A stretch of 64,000 bases of DNA from Burkholderia sp. S171. GTDB lineage: Bacteria > Pseudomonadota > Gammaproteobacteria > Burkholderiales > Burkholderiaceae. Location of the stretch: positions 1 to 64,000 of the forward strand of contig NZ_LMUF01000016.1 in NCBI RefSeq assembly GCF_009766085.1, in the 5' to 3' direction. Within the stretch, counting starts at the first letter, position 1. The number at the start of each line of letters is the position of its first letter. The notes beneath the pieces were generated by a model. It had not been told where the DNA came from, did not search any database, and saw nothing but the letters and a program-made list of their open reading frames with translations. Shown here in pieces: positions 8,583 to 17,988 of the stretch. The position numbers and the translations under genes were made by a program.

Positions 8583-8613
8583 GCCGAAATATCTGGGTAA
8601 TCTATATTTCGGC
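8583..8613. repeat. Perfect inverted repeat in the garL leader
   Basis: GCCGAAATAT (8583-8592) and ATATTTCGGC (8604-8613) are perfect 10-bp arms around an 11-base spacer. The repeat lies 38-68 bases upstream of the garL start, inside the predicted 5' leader. It could be an operator or an mRNA stem-loop. Confidence 0.7.
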
Positions 8614-8633
8614 AATCTCATACGTTATCAGAC

Positions 8634-8666
8634 GTCATATTACATCGCGGGTTTTCGGAACTGCAA
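8634..8666 (-). promoter_or_regulatory. Predicted garLR promoter with overlapping GntR operator
   Basis: On the minus strand TTGCAG (8666-8661), an 18-base spacer and TAATAT (8642-8637) form a promoter. GTCATATTAC at 8634-8643 overlaps the -10 box and matches the udh palindrome GTCATATGAC at 9 of 10 bases. Confidence 0.5.
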
Positions 8667-9017
8667 GTGCATTGGCGGGTTGAGGGGCCGCTCAGGTGTA
8701 TTTCCTACGATACGCGCTGTTCTTCGTAGACCAGCCAGGCGTGTTCATCCCGCAATCCGCCTGCTCGGGACGTCGTGCACACCTACCTGCGATTTGCACG
8801 CCCACACGATCAATACGCCGCGAGGAGCGAGCGTGGCTGGAGGGCGCGCGGTTGGGCAAATGACAGGTTCGCTGTCTTACGAGGCCCAAAACGTGTGTCC
8901 GCGCGTATACCCGGTATTTGCCGAATCGCGCCCCGGTGCTGCGCAACTCCCGCCAGAGCCTTATAAAACAAGGCTTTGCGCCACCTCGCTGCAAATTTTT
9001 CCTCCCGCCTGCCCGCC
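8667..9017. other. Intergenic region between garL and the first chemoreceptor
   Basis: No convincing gene. The chemoreceptor frame stays open through it, but the translation has no family resemblance. A small hairpin (AGCCTT 8957-8962 with AAGGCT 8970-8975) is the only structure seen before the sigma-28 promoter. Confidence 0.5.
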
Positions 9018-9044
9018 TAAACTTATCCGCCCAACCGCCGTAAG
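9018..9044 (+). promoter_or_regulatory. Predicted sigma-28 (FliA) promoter of the chemoreceptor
   Basis: TAAACTTA at 9018-9025, exactly 11 bases, GCCGTAAG at 9037-9044. The known consensus is TAAAGTTT-N11-GCCGATAA. It lies about 60 bases before the chemoreceptor start. Confidence 0.65.
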
Positions 9045-9102
9045 GAGAGGGTCGGCACGGGCCGATGTCCTCGCGCGAAGCGGCGCATCGTATGGAGATT
9101 CG

Positions 9103-10653
9103 ATGAAAACAGCGGTAAGCATCAAGGCATGGCTCAGTATTCTGGTGGCGGCATTTGCCATCATGTTGGCTGCCACGGGCGGCTACAGCATCTACGCGGC
9201 GCGAACCGCCGACGCATCCATGCGCGGGCTCTACATGCAAGACACCGGCAGTCTCGACCTGCTTGCCAAGGACACGATCCGCTTGCTGATCGCGCGCACG
9301 GCGTTGCAGGACTACGACCCACGCGCTGGCAGCGCGGAGTCCGCGGCGTTGCTGCGTGACGCTCAAGGTGCGATCGATGGCGCGAACGCAGCATGGAAAG
9401 CGTTTGCAGTACTTGCAAGCGGCCACGAAGAGCAAACGCTCATGCAGACGGCGAACACCGCACGCGAGCAACTCGTCCAGCAGACATTGTTGCCGGCCGT
9501 GGAGGCGCTGGAATCCAAGCGCGCGAGCGATATCCGCGAGTTCAACGAGAACCAGATCAAGGACGCATTCAAGGCCTACGATGCCGCGCTGCAGCCGCTG
9601 GTTGCCATGGAGTTCGAGCACGGCAAGACACGGTTTGAAGCCTCGCAGCGACGCACCACCACGGTTACCTGGATCGCCTCGACGCTGCTGGCGGCCGGGC
9701 TCGTGCTGGCGTTCTTCTCGCGTGTCGCGTTGGAGCGGATCGTGATCGTGCCGTTGCGGGCAGCCGTGGATGCCTGCACGGAGATTGCCGGAGGCAACCT
9801 GGCAACCCGTCTCACTGCGCGCCGGCACGATGAAATCGGCCGCCTGATTGACGGGTTATCGACAATGCAACAAGGCTTGAGCACGATAGTCGGCGGCGTA
9901 CGCGACGGCACGGAACAGATGGCCGTGGGGACTCGTGAGATCGCGTCGGGGAACATCGACTTGTCGCAGCGGACCGAAGAACAAGCCGCTTCGTTGCAGG
10001 AAACGTCAGCGAGTATCGGTCAATTGACAAGCACGGTGCGCCAGAACGCCGATAGCGCGCGGCAAGCGAGCGGTCTCGCGCAAACCGCATCGACAACCGC
10101 CAGTCACGGCGGTCAGGTCGTAGCCGACGTGGTGTCGACCATGGACGGTATCAATAGTAGTTCGAAGCAAATTTCGGAGATCATCGGGGTGATCGAAGGG
10201 ATTGCGTTCCAGACCAATATTCTCGCTCTGAACGCAGCGGTTGAAGCGGCGCGGGCGGGTGAACAAGGGCGTGGTTTCGCCGTGGTGGCAAGCGAAGTGC
10301 GCGCGTTGGCACAACGTTCGGCCGGCGCCGCGAAGGAGATTCGTGAATTGATCACCACGTCGGTGGAGCGCGTTGGCAATGGCTCGGTGCTGGTCAGGAA
10401 CGCGGGCAGCGCGATGAGCGACATCATTGTCGCGGTGGGCAGGGTCACGGACATCATGCGGGAGATCACGGTGGCGTCCGAGGAGCAGACCACTGGTATC
10501 GAACAGGTCAACGTGGCGATCGCGCAGATGGACCAGGTGACGCAGCAAAACGCAGCGCTGGTCGAGGAGGCCGCTGCCGCAGCGGCGTCGCTGGAAACGC
10601 AGGCGGCGCAGATGAACGCGGCTGTCGCGCTCTTCAAATTGGCGGAGGTCTAG
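9103..10653 (+). CDS. Methyl-accepting chemotaxis protein (Tar-like)
   Basis: 516 residues. TM1 is near 10-30, a periplasmic four-helix-bundle ligand domain runs to about 190, TM2 is about 190-210, followed by HAMP and a cytoplasmic signalling hairpin. The strictly conserved tip appears as [34 protein letters not shown]. It ends VALFKLAEV without a CheR-tethering pentapeptide. ATG 9103 follows GGAGA; the frame is open back to 8539 but that part is not conserved. A sigma-28-type promoter precedes it. The ligand cannot be read from sequence. Confidence 0.92.
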   Translation: MKTAVSIKAWLSILVAAFAIMLAATGGYSIYAARTADASMRGLYMQDTGSLDLLAKDTIRLLIARTALQDYDPRAGSAESAALLRDAQGAIDGANAAWKAFAVLASGHEEQTLMQTANTAREQLVQQTLLPAVEALESKRASDIREFNENQIKDAFKAYDAALQPLVAMEFEHGKTRFEASQRRTTTVTWIASTLLAAGLVLAFFSRVALERIVIVPLRAAVDACTEIAGGNLATRLTARRHDEIGRLIDGLSTMQQGLSTIVGGVRDGTEQMAVGTREIASGNIDLSQRTEEQAASLQETSASIGQLTSTVRQNADSARQASGLAQTASTTASHGGQVVADVVSTMDGINSSSKQISEIIGVIEGIAFQTNILALNAAVEAARAGEQGRGFAVVASEVRALAQRSAGAAKEIRELITTSVERVGNGSVLVRNAGSAMSDIIVAVGRVTDIMREITVASEEQTTGIEQVNVAIAQMDQVTQQNAALVEEAAAAAASLETQAAQMNAAVALFKLAEV

Positions 10654-10696
10654 GGGGACGCGAAACTGCGTCAAGCATCCGGCTCATGCATCGGGC

Positions 10697-11371
10697 TCAA
10701 GCATCCGAATGCGGAAGCGTCTCGGGCCAACGGTTCTCTTCGACGCAATTCGATACGGCTACGCGCTTGGCCCAACCTTCTGCCTGCAGCATCGGTTCGT
10801 CGTAGAAATGCTCTACATGTCCGATGCACAGAATGGCGACCGGCTTCGCGTCCGCAGGCATATGCAGCAGCCGTTGAACTGCGCCGACGTCGAACAGCGA
10901 CACCCAGCCCATCCCGAGCCCTTCGGCGCGTGCGGCCAGCCAGATGTTCTGGATAGCGCACGCGACCGATGCCAGGTCCATTTCCGGCAGCGTCCGGCGG
11001 CCGAAAATGTGACGCTCGCGATTCTCCATCAAACCGACGACCACGATTTCGCCGCAGTCCAGGATGCCCTGGACCTTGAGCCGCATGAATTCATCGCTAC
11101 GCTCGCTGAGCGCGTCTGCAGTAACGCGCCGCTCGGTTTCCACGATGTCGTGCAGCGCCGTCCGCAGGTTCCGGTCCGTCACCCGGACGAAGCGCCACGG
11201 CTGCATGAAACCGACGCTCGGCGCATGGTGCGCGGCGTCGATCAACCGCGCCATTTGATCGGCGGCAACGGGGGCGTTAGTGAAATGCCGCATGTCGCGG
11301 CGTTCGTGGATCGCGCGGTAGACCGCGGCAATCTCGGGTTCGGAAAAACGCTTGAAGGTCGAATCAGTCAT
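10697..11371 (-). CDS. bluB: 5,6-dimethylbenzimidazole synthase BluB
   Basis: 224-residue nitroreductase-fold flavin enzyme that fragments reduced FMN with O2 to give the lower ligand of vitamin B12. Diagnostic segments are [10 protein letters not shown] at the N-terminus and [17 protein letters not shown], followed by [14 protein letters not shown] 11371 is taken as the start; the frame runs to 11563 but the extension overlaps the divergent receptor leader and is not conserved. It stands between two chemoreceptors, away from other cobalamin genes; cobF and a btuB remnant lie about 31 kb further on. Confidence 0.9.
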   Translation of the reverse strand: MTDSTFKRFSEPEIAAVYRAIHERRDMRHFTNAPVAADQMARLIDAAHHAPSVGFMQPWRFVRVTDRNLRTALHDIVETERRVTADALSERSDEFMRLKVQGILDCGEIVVVGLMENRERHIFGRRTLPEMDLASVACAIQNIWLAARAEGLGMGWVSLFDVGAVQRLLHMPADAKPVAILCIGHVEHFYDEPMLQAEGWAKRVAVSNCVEENRWPETLPHSDA

Positions 11372-11705
11372 ACATCCATGCTTTAAAAAAAGTGCCGTAG
11401 AGGCGAACAACCGGGCCAACAACCGGGCGAAGGAGGGGGCCAAGTACGTCAATGTCGATCGTCGAAAAAACGGGATTTCCCAACTAACGTCCGCCGCCAC
11501 ACCACGTACGCACCAGGAACGCGCACCGATGTCGCTATACGCCACATCCGCGTCGCCTTCCAATAAATCTTCGCATCTCGCGCTGCCGTTATCTGATCAA
11601 TCGACGCTTGATTCCAGTGGTTCCCTTCACGGTTCGCCCCAGATATCCGGAGGATACAGACCTGTTGCGCCGCGTACTATAGCGACGCAGTGGGGACTAG
11701 CCCTT
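11372..11705. other. Divergent region between bluB and the second chemoreceptor
   Basis: No separate gene. The chemoreceptor frame is open through it from 11352. A weak sigma-28-like pair, TAAA (11564) and GCCGTTAT (11585), has a 17-base rather than 15-base gap. GGGGA at 11692-11696 is the ribosome site of the ATG at 11706. Confidence 0.4.
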
Positions 11706-13265
11706 ATGCGCAAACACATGACTATTCGCGGCGGCCTGGTCGCGACGATCGCCATTTACACCGTCTTGCTCCTCGCGGTAATCGTGGTGGGCATCCTGGG
11801 CTTGTACGGCAGCAATTCGGCTCTCAGGGAGATGTATCGCGACGATACCGCTTCAGTGCTGCACCTTAAAACAAGCTCGGAGCGCCTGCTATTGCTGCGT
11901 GCCGGGTTTGGCGAAGTCGAGCAGTTGATCAGCGCCGGCAAGCCCGCTGAGCGCGAAATTGCTCGCCAGCACGCGCTTCTTAACGAGAGCAACAAGGAAC
12001 TGGAAGCCTTTCGGAAGCTTCACGAGCCGATGCCGGCGGAGAAGGCGCTCATCGACGCTATGCAGTCGCGGCGCGAGCAACTGCTGGCCCAAGTGTTCCA
12101 GAAAGCGCTAACCGAGCTCGATCAGGACAATCTGGTGGATTTCCTTACCACTCAGCGGGAAGCACCGCCCACGCTTTTCTCCGATTATCAAGGTGCGCTG
12201 ACCGCTCTGGAAAACTTCCAGGTCGAGCGCCAGAAAGCACGCTTCGACACCACCGACGCACGTTTTGAAGCCATGCTCTGGACGCTCGGCGCCGCAGCGG
12301 TTGTCGCCCTCGTCATTGGTTTCTTCGCGCAGCGGATATTGACCCGGGCGATCGTGCGGCCGATCGACATGGCCGTCGATTATTTCGGCCGGATCTCGGC
12401 CGGTGACCTGACCAGCACCGTGACGGTCCAGCGCAACAACGAGATGGGCTACATGCTCAATGCGTTGAAGGGCATGCAGGACGGGCTTGCGCAGACGGTG
12501 CGCAAAGTGCGTTCGAGCGCGGAGACAATCGTGCGTGACGCCCATGCCATCTCGGGCGGCAATCTCGATCTGTCGGCGCGTACGGAGCAACAGGCTGCCT
12601 CGCTTCAGGAAGCTGCATCGAGCATGGAGCAGTTGACCGCCACCGTCAGGCAGAACGCCGACAACGCGCGCAACGCCAGCGAACTTGCTGCGGGCGCATC
12701 CGACATCGCGTTGCGCGGCGGGGATGTGGTGAACCGCGTGGTCGCGACCATGAACGCGATCTCGGGCAGCTCCGACAAGATCGTGGGCATTGTCAGCGTG
12801 ATTGAAGGGATTGCGTTCCAGACCAACATCCTCGCGCTGAATGCGGCGGTGGAAGCCGCGCGGGCAGGCGAGCAGGGGCGCGGTTTCGCGGTCGTTGCAA
12901 GCGAAGTGCGAAGCTTGGCGCAACGCTCGGCATCGGCGGCGAAGGAGATCAAGGAATTGATCGGTACGTCAACGTTGAGCGTGAAGGACGGCAGTCAGCT
13001 CGTGGCTCATGCAGGCGCGACCATGGTGGAAGTCGTGGAGGCCGTCAGGCGCGTGAGCGCGATCATGGCGGAGATCAGCCTGGCATCGGGCGAGCAGACC
13101 ACGGGTATCGAGCAGGTCAACGTGACGGTGGCGCAGATGGAAGAGATGACGCAGCAGAACTCGGCGCTGGTGGAAGAGGCGTCCGCGGCTGCGGTGTCAT
13201 TGGAAGAACAGAGCCGTCAGTTGAATGATGCAGTGGCGCTGTTCCAGCTGAAGGCGGTCGCTTGA
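11706..13265 (+). CDS. Methyl-accepting chemotaxis protein (Tar-like)
   Basis: 519 residues from ATG 11706 (alternatives: ATG 11718, ATG 11529). TM1 is [20 protein letters not shown], then a four-helix-bundle periplasmic domain, TM2 about residues 185-205, HAMP and a signalling domain with the invariant tip [34 protein letters not shown]. It is closely similar in its cytoplasmic half to the receptor at 9103 but differs in the ligand domain, so the two probably sense different compounds. It ends FQLKAVA, with no CheR pentapeptide. A hairpin follows the stop. Confidence 0.9.
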   Translation: MRKHMTIRGGLVATIAIYTVLLLAVIVVGILGLYGSNSALREMYRDDTASVLHLKTSSERLLLLRAGFGEVEQLISAGKPAEREIARQHALLNESNKELEAFRKLHEPMPAEKALIDAMQSRREQLLAQVFQKALTELDQDNLVDFLTTQREAPPTLFSDYQGALTALENFQVERQKARFDTTDARFEAMLWTLGAAAVVALVIGFFAQRILTRAIVRPIDMAVDYFGRISAGDLTSTVTVQRNNEMGYMLNALKGMQDGLAQTVRKVRSSAETIVRDAHAISGGNLDLSARTEQQAASLQEAASSMEQLTATVRQNADNARNASELAAGASDIALRGGDVVNRVVATMNAISGSSDKIVGIVSVIEGIAFQTNILALNAAVEAARAGEQGRGFAVVASEVRSLAQRSASAAKEIKELIGTSTLSVKDGSQLVAHAGATMVEVVEAVRRVSAIMAEISLASGEQTTGIEQVNVTVAQMEEMTQQNSALVEEASAAAVSLEEQSRQLNDAVALFQLKAVA

Positions 13266-13276
13266 TGAGGGAGCGA

Positions 13277-13301
13277 TAGCCAACTAAAACGAAGTTGGCT
13301 A
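13277..13301 (+). terminator. Possible terminator hairpin after the chemoreceptor
   Basis: AGCCAAC (13278-13284) pairs with GTTGGCT (13294-13300) around a 9-base loop. The following sequence is only moderately T-rich. Confidence 0.4.
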
Positions 13302-13309
13302 CCTTACAT

Positions 13310-13475
13310 CTTGTCTATACATATATAAAAATATCCATCGATACAAGTCACGTGTCCGTCAAAGTAAATTAACCATAAACTGCTGAATTAAAGGTGTTTA
13401 AGCCTGAGATGACCAAGTTTTTTAAAATCTCGGTTAGGGGTAAACATTCACAGTAGCGTACTTGTCTATACATAT
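13310..13475. promoter_or_regulatory. Two HutC-type operator sites (15-bp direct repeat)
   Basis: CTTGTCTATACATAT occurs at 13310-13324 and again at 13461-13475, 151 bases apart, upstream of the NCS1 permease. The core GTCTATAC fits the GTMTAKAC consensus described for HutC-subfamily GntR regulators. No HutC gene adjoins, so the regulator must be elsewhere. The remainder of 13266-13629 is AT-rich and carries no gene. Confidence 0.6.
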
Positions 13476-13629
13476 TGATTCCCATACAGTCGCATTGAAT
13501 CGTGAATGGCCGCCCGGCGGCGTTTGCGATTCAGGCCGTCGCGCAGGCGTACTGCCGTACTGCGCGACGACGTATTGAAAGAAGCGGGCGACACGCGGTT
13601 CACGCGACGCCACTGACTCGAGGGAATCC

Positions 13630-15063
13630 ATGTCTGCATCACAGCGCGGCGCACAGAGCGGCGCCATTGCCGAACGCCGCACCATCGACTACATCCCCGA
13701 CGCCGAGCGTCATGGCGGCCTTGCCAGCCAGTTCACGCTATGGCTGGCAGCAAACTTGCAGATCACCGCGATCGTCACGGGCGCGCTTGCGGTCGTGCTC
13801 GGCGGCGACGTGTTCTGGTCCTTGATCGGTCTGATGGTCGGTCAGTTGATGGGCGGTGGCGTGATGGCGTTGCACGGAGCGCAGGGGCCGCAACTCGGGC
13901 TGCCGCAAATGATATCGAGCCGCGTGCAGTTCGGCGTGTACGGTGCGGTGATTCCCATTGCGCTGGTGTGCCTGATGTACGTCGGCTTCTCGGCGAGCGG
14001 CTCGGTGCTCGCGGGGCAGGCAGTCGCGCAACTATTGCACGTGGACGACGCGGTCGGCATTGTCGTGTTCACGCTGGTGATCGTCGGCTTTACGGTGTTC
14101 GGATACCGTGTGATCCACGCGATTGGCCGCGTCGCCAGCGTGATCGGCGTGCTGGCGTTCGTGTACATGTTTGCGCGGTTGCTGACGGGTCACGATATCG
14201 GCTCGTTGCTGGCGAACCGTCACTTCACGTTGAGCAGTTTCCTGTTGTCGATGTCGCTATCCGCGTCGTGGCAGATCGCATTTGGCCCGTACGTTGCCGA
14301 CTATTCTCGCTATCTGCCTTCTTCAACGTCGCCGCGCAAGACGTTTTGGGCCATCGGACTTGGCTCGGTAATCGGCGCGCAGGTGGCGATGGTGTTCGGT
14401 GTGTTCGCGGCCGCGCTCGCGGGCAAGCAGTTCTCGCATCACGAGGTGTCGTTTGTCGTCAGCCTCGGTGGGAGCGGGGCGATTGCCGCACTGCTTTACT
14501 TCGCTATCGCGTTCGGCAAGATCACGATCACGACGCTGAATGCGTACGGCAGCGTGATGTCGATCGCGACGGTGGTCAGCGGCTTTCGCGGCGAGCAGCG
14601 TCTGTCGACGCGTAACCGCGCGATCTACATTGTCGCGATGGTTGGACTTGCGATGGGCCTCGCGCTCGCCGGTCGTCACGCATTCCTGAAGGAGTTCTCG
14701 TCGTTCATCTTGTTCCTGCTCGCGTTCTTTACGCCGTGGAGCGCGATCAACCTGGTCGACTATTACTTCATTACCAAGGATCGTTACGACGTCCCCGCGC
14801 TTTACGATCCGGATGGCCGCTACGGTCGCTGGAACGTGACCGGTATCACGGTGTATGCAATCGGGGTGCTCGTGCAATTCCCCTTTATTTCGAGCGCGTT
14901 CTATACCGGCCCAATGGTGGACAAGCTCGACGGCGCGGACATTTCGTGGATCGTCGGGCTCGTGGTGCCGGCGGTGCTGTATTACTTTGCCGCGCGTCAC
15001 AAGGCACACGCTGCGCCCGCGCATTTAATTCTGCCTGCCCAGCCGACGTCTACAGGGAAGTAA
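13630..15063 (+). CDS. NCS1-family nucleobase permease (cytosine/purine type)
   Basis: 477-residue membrane protein with about 12 hydrophobic helices. NCS1 features are the N-terminal ERRTIDYIPDAERHG before TM1, NLQITAIVTGALAVVLGGDVF, GPQLGLPQMISSRVQFG and FGPYVADYSRYLP. It imports a nucleobase or related ring compound with a cation; cytosine, purine, allantoin and hydantoin relatives cannot be separated by eye. It stands alone, with no deaminase or hydrolase next to it. The start is ATG 13630 with GAGGGAA upstream. The two HutC-type sites suggest induction by a substrate-derived effector. Confidence 0.85.
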   Translation: MSASQRGAQSGAIAERRTIDYIPDAERHGGLASQFTLWLAANLQITAIVTGALAVVLGGDVFWSLIGLMVGQLMGGGVMALHGAQGPQLGLPQMISSRVQFGVYGAVIPIALVCLMYVGFSASGSVLAGQAVAQLLHVDDAVGIVVFTLVIVGFTVFGYRVIHAIGRVASVIGVLAFVYMFARLLTGHDIGSLLANRHFTLSSFLLSMSLSASWQIAFGPYVADYSRYLPSSTSPRKTFWAIGLGSVIGAQVAMVFGVFAAALAGKQFSHHEVSFVVSLGGSGAIAALLYFAIAFGKITITTLNAYGSVMSIATVVSGFRGEQRLSTRNRAIYIVAMVGLAMGLALAGRHAFLKEFSSFILFLLAFFTPWSAINLVDYYFITKDRYDVPALYDPDGRYGRWNVTGITVYAIGVLVQFPFISSAFYTGPMVDKLDGADISWIVGLVVPAVLYYFAARHKAHAAPAHLILPAQPTSTGK

Positions 15064-15120
15064 CAGGACGCCTGCTTTGCGTTGCAACTTCCCGTCAGGC
15101 TTTTCCGATTTCGCAATCGC

Positions 15121-16083
15121 TCATGCCCAGTGCGCTGCTACCCAGACGTTCCCGACCCAGTGACCCGGTATCCACACCGCGGGGCGCGGCACAGGCGTCA
15201 TGTAGACGACGCGCGGTGCAACGTACACGGCCGGCGGCGGGGGCGATGCGTAGATGACCGGGGGAGGCGGCACATACACGACCGGAGGCGGTGGCACGTA
15301 GACGACCGGAGCAGCAACGACCACCGGCTTGGGTGCGACGACGACCGTCGTGCCGCCCGTCGTGATGACGCCCGTGGTGGTAACCACTCCACTTGTTGTC
15401 ACTGTGTTGCCGTATGTACCGGTCGCGCTGGCAGAGGTCGTAACGACGCCCGGCGCAACCCGCGTCGCCGTACCTGAGTGATAGACGGTCCCGCCGTCCG
15501 AGCCGGTCACCGTGCCTGAACGGGAGCACGAATTACCGGCACAATTCGTCGATGCCGAATGGTCGACCGTATTGCCGTTCGAGCCAGTGATCGACCCGGA
15601 CGATGAATACTGGCCCGGCGCGGTTTTGGTCACGTCGCCGGATGTGGACGCCGTCTTGCCGTCCGGTCCGGTGAGCGTGCCGGTGTGTGAGCACGTGCCG
15701 CTGGCGCAGTTCGTGTCACCTGCGTGCTGCACCGAATTGCCGTAGCGTCCGGTCGCGGTGCCCGAATTCGAAAACTCGCCCGGTGCGTTGCGGGTTACCG
15801 TACCCGTGTTGGTCGCGAAGCCACCGTAAGGGCCGGCGACGCCTCCTGCATGCGAACAGCTGCCGCCGCCACACGAGCCGTATCGAGCGCCGTTATACGT
15901 GCCGTGCGATGTGTATGCGGTGCCGTGCTGCGACCAGGCGAAAGCTGAGGCGCTGCCGAGGGCAAGTACGGCGACGGTTGCGGCAAGCACGAGCTTGCGC
16001 AGGGCACCCCGTACAGATTCTGTGGTCGCGGCGAACGTGGGGGAAGCGGCGAGTGTCGGGCGGACGAACGAGCGGATATTCAC
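15121..16083 (-). CDS. Secreted Cys/Gly/Thr repeat protein with proline-rich C-terminus
   Basis: 320 residues from GTG 16083, chosen for AAGGAG 5-6 bases upstream. A long signal peptide ends GSASAFA. The mature part has about three loose repeats of some 45 residues carrying a C-x3-C-S pair and a TG-x2-G turn (DTNCASGTCSHTGTLTG, STNCAGNSCSRSGTVTG). A low-complexity Pro/Val/Tyr segment (PPPPVVYVPPPP) follows, then a W-x-PGHW ending (VWIPGHWVGNVWVAAHWA). The terminal motif recalls small Burkholderia YXWXPGHW envelope proteins. Function unknown; an envelope or surface role is a guess. Repeats may vary in number between strains. Confidence 0.8.
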   Translation of the reverse strand: MNIRSFVRPTLAASPTFAATTESVRGALRKLVLAATVAVLALGSASAFAWSQHGTAYTSHGTYNGARYGSCGGGSCSHAGGVAGPYGGFATNTGTVTRNAPGEFSNSGTATGRYGNSVQHAGDTNCASGTCSHTGTLTGPDGKTASTSGDVTKTAPGQYSSSGSITGSNGNTVDHSASTNCAGNSCSRSGTVTGSDGGTVYHSGTATRVAPGVVTTSASATGTYGNTVTTSGVVTTTGVITTGGTTVVVAPKPVVVAAPVVYVPPPPVVYVPPPPVIYASPPPPAVYVAPRVVYMTPVPRPAVWIPGHWVGNVWVAAHWA

Positions 16084-16352
16084 ACTATCTCCTTGGCGGT
16101 TCAGAGCCACTTCCTGCACTGCAGCGTGGCGATGAGCGGACTATAGGAGCCTGCGCAGATTTAATCATCAACGAAGATATGTCACCCGGTGTCACCGCAG
16201 TGGAGGCCCGCCAGACGGGGGTTTGCGAACGGGCGACGTGCGCCGTGACATATATCGACATGAATTGTTGCAAGTCGAAATGTCATACGGTTGGGCATGG
16301 TGTTGGGGTCTTTCGCTTGCGATAGATATGGTGAGCATAGCTAAGATTGAGA
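16084..16352. other. Intergenic, nothing recognised
   Basis: Holds the upstream region of the secreted repeat protein and the 3' flank of the ProRS gene. No clear hairpin or gene was seen. Confidence 0.4.
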
Positions 16353-17891
16353 TCAGTAATTTTTAGCAAAGAGCGCAACGATGCTTCTGGGTTTGCCGCA
16401 GACGACACATCCCGCGCCGGTGTCTTCGTGTGACTGATCGAACGGTAGGCATCGGATCGTCACGTTCAGATCCACTTTCACCTGACTCTCGCAAGTCTTA
16501 TCGCCACACCAGGCAGCTAAGGCGAAACCGCCAAGGGTATCGGTTTGCTGTTCGGCTCGCGGTTTAAAAAATTTTTCAAACTCGCCTTTGTCTGAAATCG
16601 TGCGCGTATGTTCGGACCGAAACTGTTGGGCGCGCTCAAAGCATCCGCGCTGGATCTCGTCTAACAATGACATGACGGTTTCCGGAAGATCCGCGAGCAA
16701 AACTGAGATTTTTTCGGACGCGTCACGATCGCGTCGCGACAACGTGACAGAGCCACTGTCCTTATCTCTGAGCCCGATTTCGAGTCGGATAGGAACGCCC
16801 TTTTTGATCCACTCCCATTGTTTTTGACCGCCTCCTGATTCCCTGCGATCGATCTCGACGCGAACCCTTCTGTCGGCGAAATGCATGGAACGCAATCGGC
16901 TGGCGATCAGGTCGACATACTCGTCTACCGCTGCTCTCGTGTCGTCGGACCGATGTATCGGCAAAATAACCACTTGAGCCGGGGCAATACGCGGCGGCAG
17001 GACAATACCGTCATCGTCGCCATGCACCATGATCAACGCACCGATCAATCGGGTGGATGCGCCCCAGGACGTGGTCCAGGCAAATTGCCTGCTACCTCGT
17101 TCACGTCCCTGAAACTCGATGCCGGCCGCCTTGGCAAAATTCTGGCCAAGGAAATGCGATGTCCCGGCTTGCAGCGCCTTGCCATCACCCATCATCGCTT
17201 CAATGGCGTAGGTATCGATGGCGCCAGGAAAGCGTTCGCTGTCGCTTTTTACGCCGCGGATAACCGGTATTGCCAGATAGTCTTCGACAAAGCGCGTGTA
17301 GATATCGAGCATCCGGGTGGCCTCTTCGCGTGCTTCGGACTCCGTCTCATGCGCGGTATGTCCTTCCTGCCACAGGAATTCGCTGGTCCGTAAAAACAGG
17401 CGCGTGCGCATTTCCCAACGGAATACATTGGCCCATTGATTGATCAATAAAGGCAGATCGCGATAGCTCTGAATCCATTTCGCAAACATGACGCCGATGA
17501 TCGTTTCGGAGGTGGGGCGAATGACCAGCGGCTCCTCAAGTTCGGCCGAGGGATCGGGAATCAGCGAACCATCTGCTGAGTGGATCAGTCTGTGGTGCGT
17601 AACGACGGCACATTCCTTCGCGAAGCCATCGACATGTTCGGCCTCTTTCTCAAGCAGCGACTTGGGAATAAGCAGCGGGAAATAGGCATTGCGATGCCCC
17701 GTTTCCTTGAACATATCGTCAAGCTCTCGCTGCATGTTTTCCCAGAGCGCAAGCCCCCACGGCTTGATGACCATGCAGCCACGAACAGGGGAGTTTTCTG
17801 CGAGTTCCGCGGCATCAATCACTTGTTGATACCACTCGGCATAGTTCTCCGCTCGCGTCGGAGAAATGGCGTTCCTCTTCATTTTGTTCAT
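16353..17891 (-). CDS. proS: Prolyl-tRNA synthetase, eukaryote/archaeal-type (type 3)
   Basis: 512-residue class II aminoacyl-tRNA synthetase charging tRNA-Pro. Motif 1 (GCMVIKPWGLALWENMQREL), motif 2 (FRWEMRTRLFLRTSEFLWQEGHTAH) and motif 3 (GASTRLIGALIMVHGDDDG) are all present. It has no bacterial editing (INS) insertion but carries the archaeal/eukaryal C-terminal extension with paired Cys (WCGDKTC and CVVCGK, zinc-site like) and a terminal Tyr. Beta-proteobacteria normally use the bacterial ProRS with INS, so this is probably a second copy. ATG 17891 is chosen over a 17939 frame start that falls in the attenuator. It is preceded by a leader ORF and strong terminator. A conditional or inhibitor-resistant ProRS is a reasonable inference. 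Confidence 0.9.
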   Translation of the reverse strand: MNKMKRNAISPTRAENYAEWYQQVIDAAELAENSPVRGCMVIKPWGLALWENMQRELDDMFKETGHRNAYFPLLIPKSLLEKEAEHVDGFAKECAVVTHHRLIHSADGSLIPDPSAELEEPLVIRPTSETIIGVMFAKWIQSYRDLPLLINQWANVFRWEMRTRLFLRTSEFLWQEGHTAHETESEAREEATRMLDIYTRFVEDYLAIPVIRGVKSDSERFPGAIDTYAIEAMMGDGKALQAGTSHFLGQNFAKAAGIEFQGRERGSRQFAWTTSWGASTRLIGALIMVHGDDDGIVLPPRIAPAQVVILPIHRSDDTRAAVDEYVDLIASRLRSMHFADRRVRVEIDRRESGGGQKQWEWIKKGVPIRLEIGLRDKDSGSVTLSRRDRDASEKISVLLADLPETVMSLLDEIQRGCFERAQQFRSEHTRTISDKGEFEKFFKPRAEQQTDTLGGFALAAWCGDKTCESQVKVDLNVTIRCLPFDQSHEDTGAGCVVCGKPRSIVALFAKNY

Positions 17892-17937
17892 GACTGACCT
17901 GGCTAGGTGAAGGATCAAAACAAGGGCAAAAAAGGGC

Positions 17938-17964
17938 AAAAAAAAACCGCCTCAGAGGCGGTTT
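17938..17964 (-). terminator. Attenuator terminator upstream of proS
   Basis: On the minus strand AAACCGCCT (from 17964) pairs with AGGCGGTTT and is followed by nine T (17946-17938). This strong intrinsic terminator sits after the leader ORF and before the proS start, so it can stop transcription ahead of the gene. Confidence 0.88.
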
Positions 17965-17988
17965 GTTTGAGCAGCATACGGACGCGCG

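Noticed and set aside
8539-9102. N-terminal extension of the first chemoreceptor
   Set aside because: Open frame only; the sigma-28 promoter and GGAGA site sit inside it, and TM1 follows directly after ATG 9103.
8692-9828. 378-codon frame on the minus strand
   Set aside because: Overlaps the chemoreceptor and its sigma-28 promoter; Cys/Arg-rich and unlike any family.
12108-12923. 271-codon frame on the minus strand
   Set aside because: Mirrors the conserved signalling region of the second chemoreceptor; a similar shadow occurs opposite the first receptor, which shows that it is a by-product of that codon pattern.
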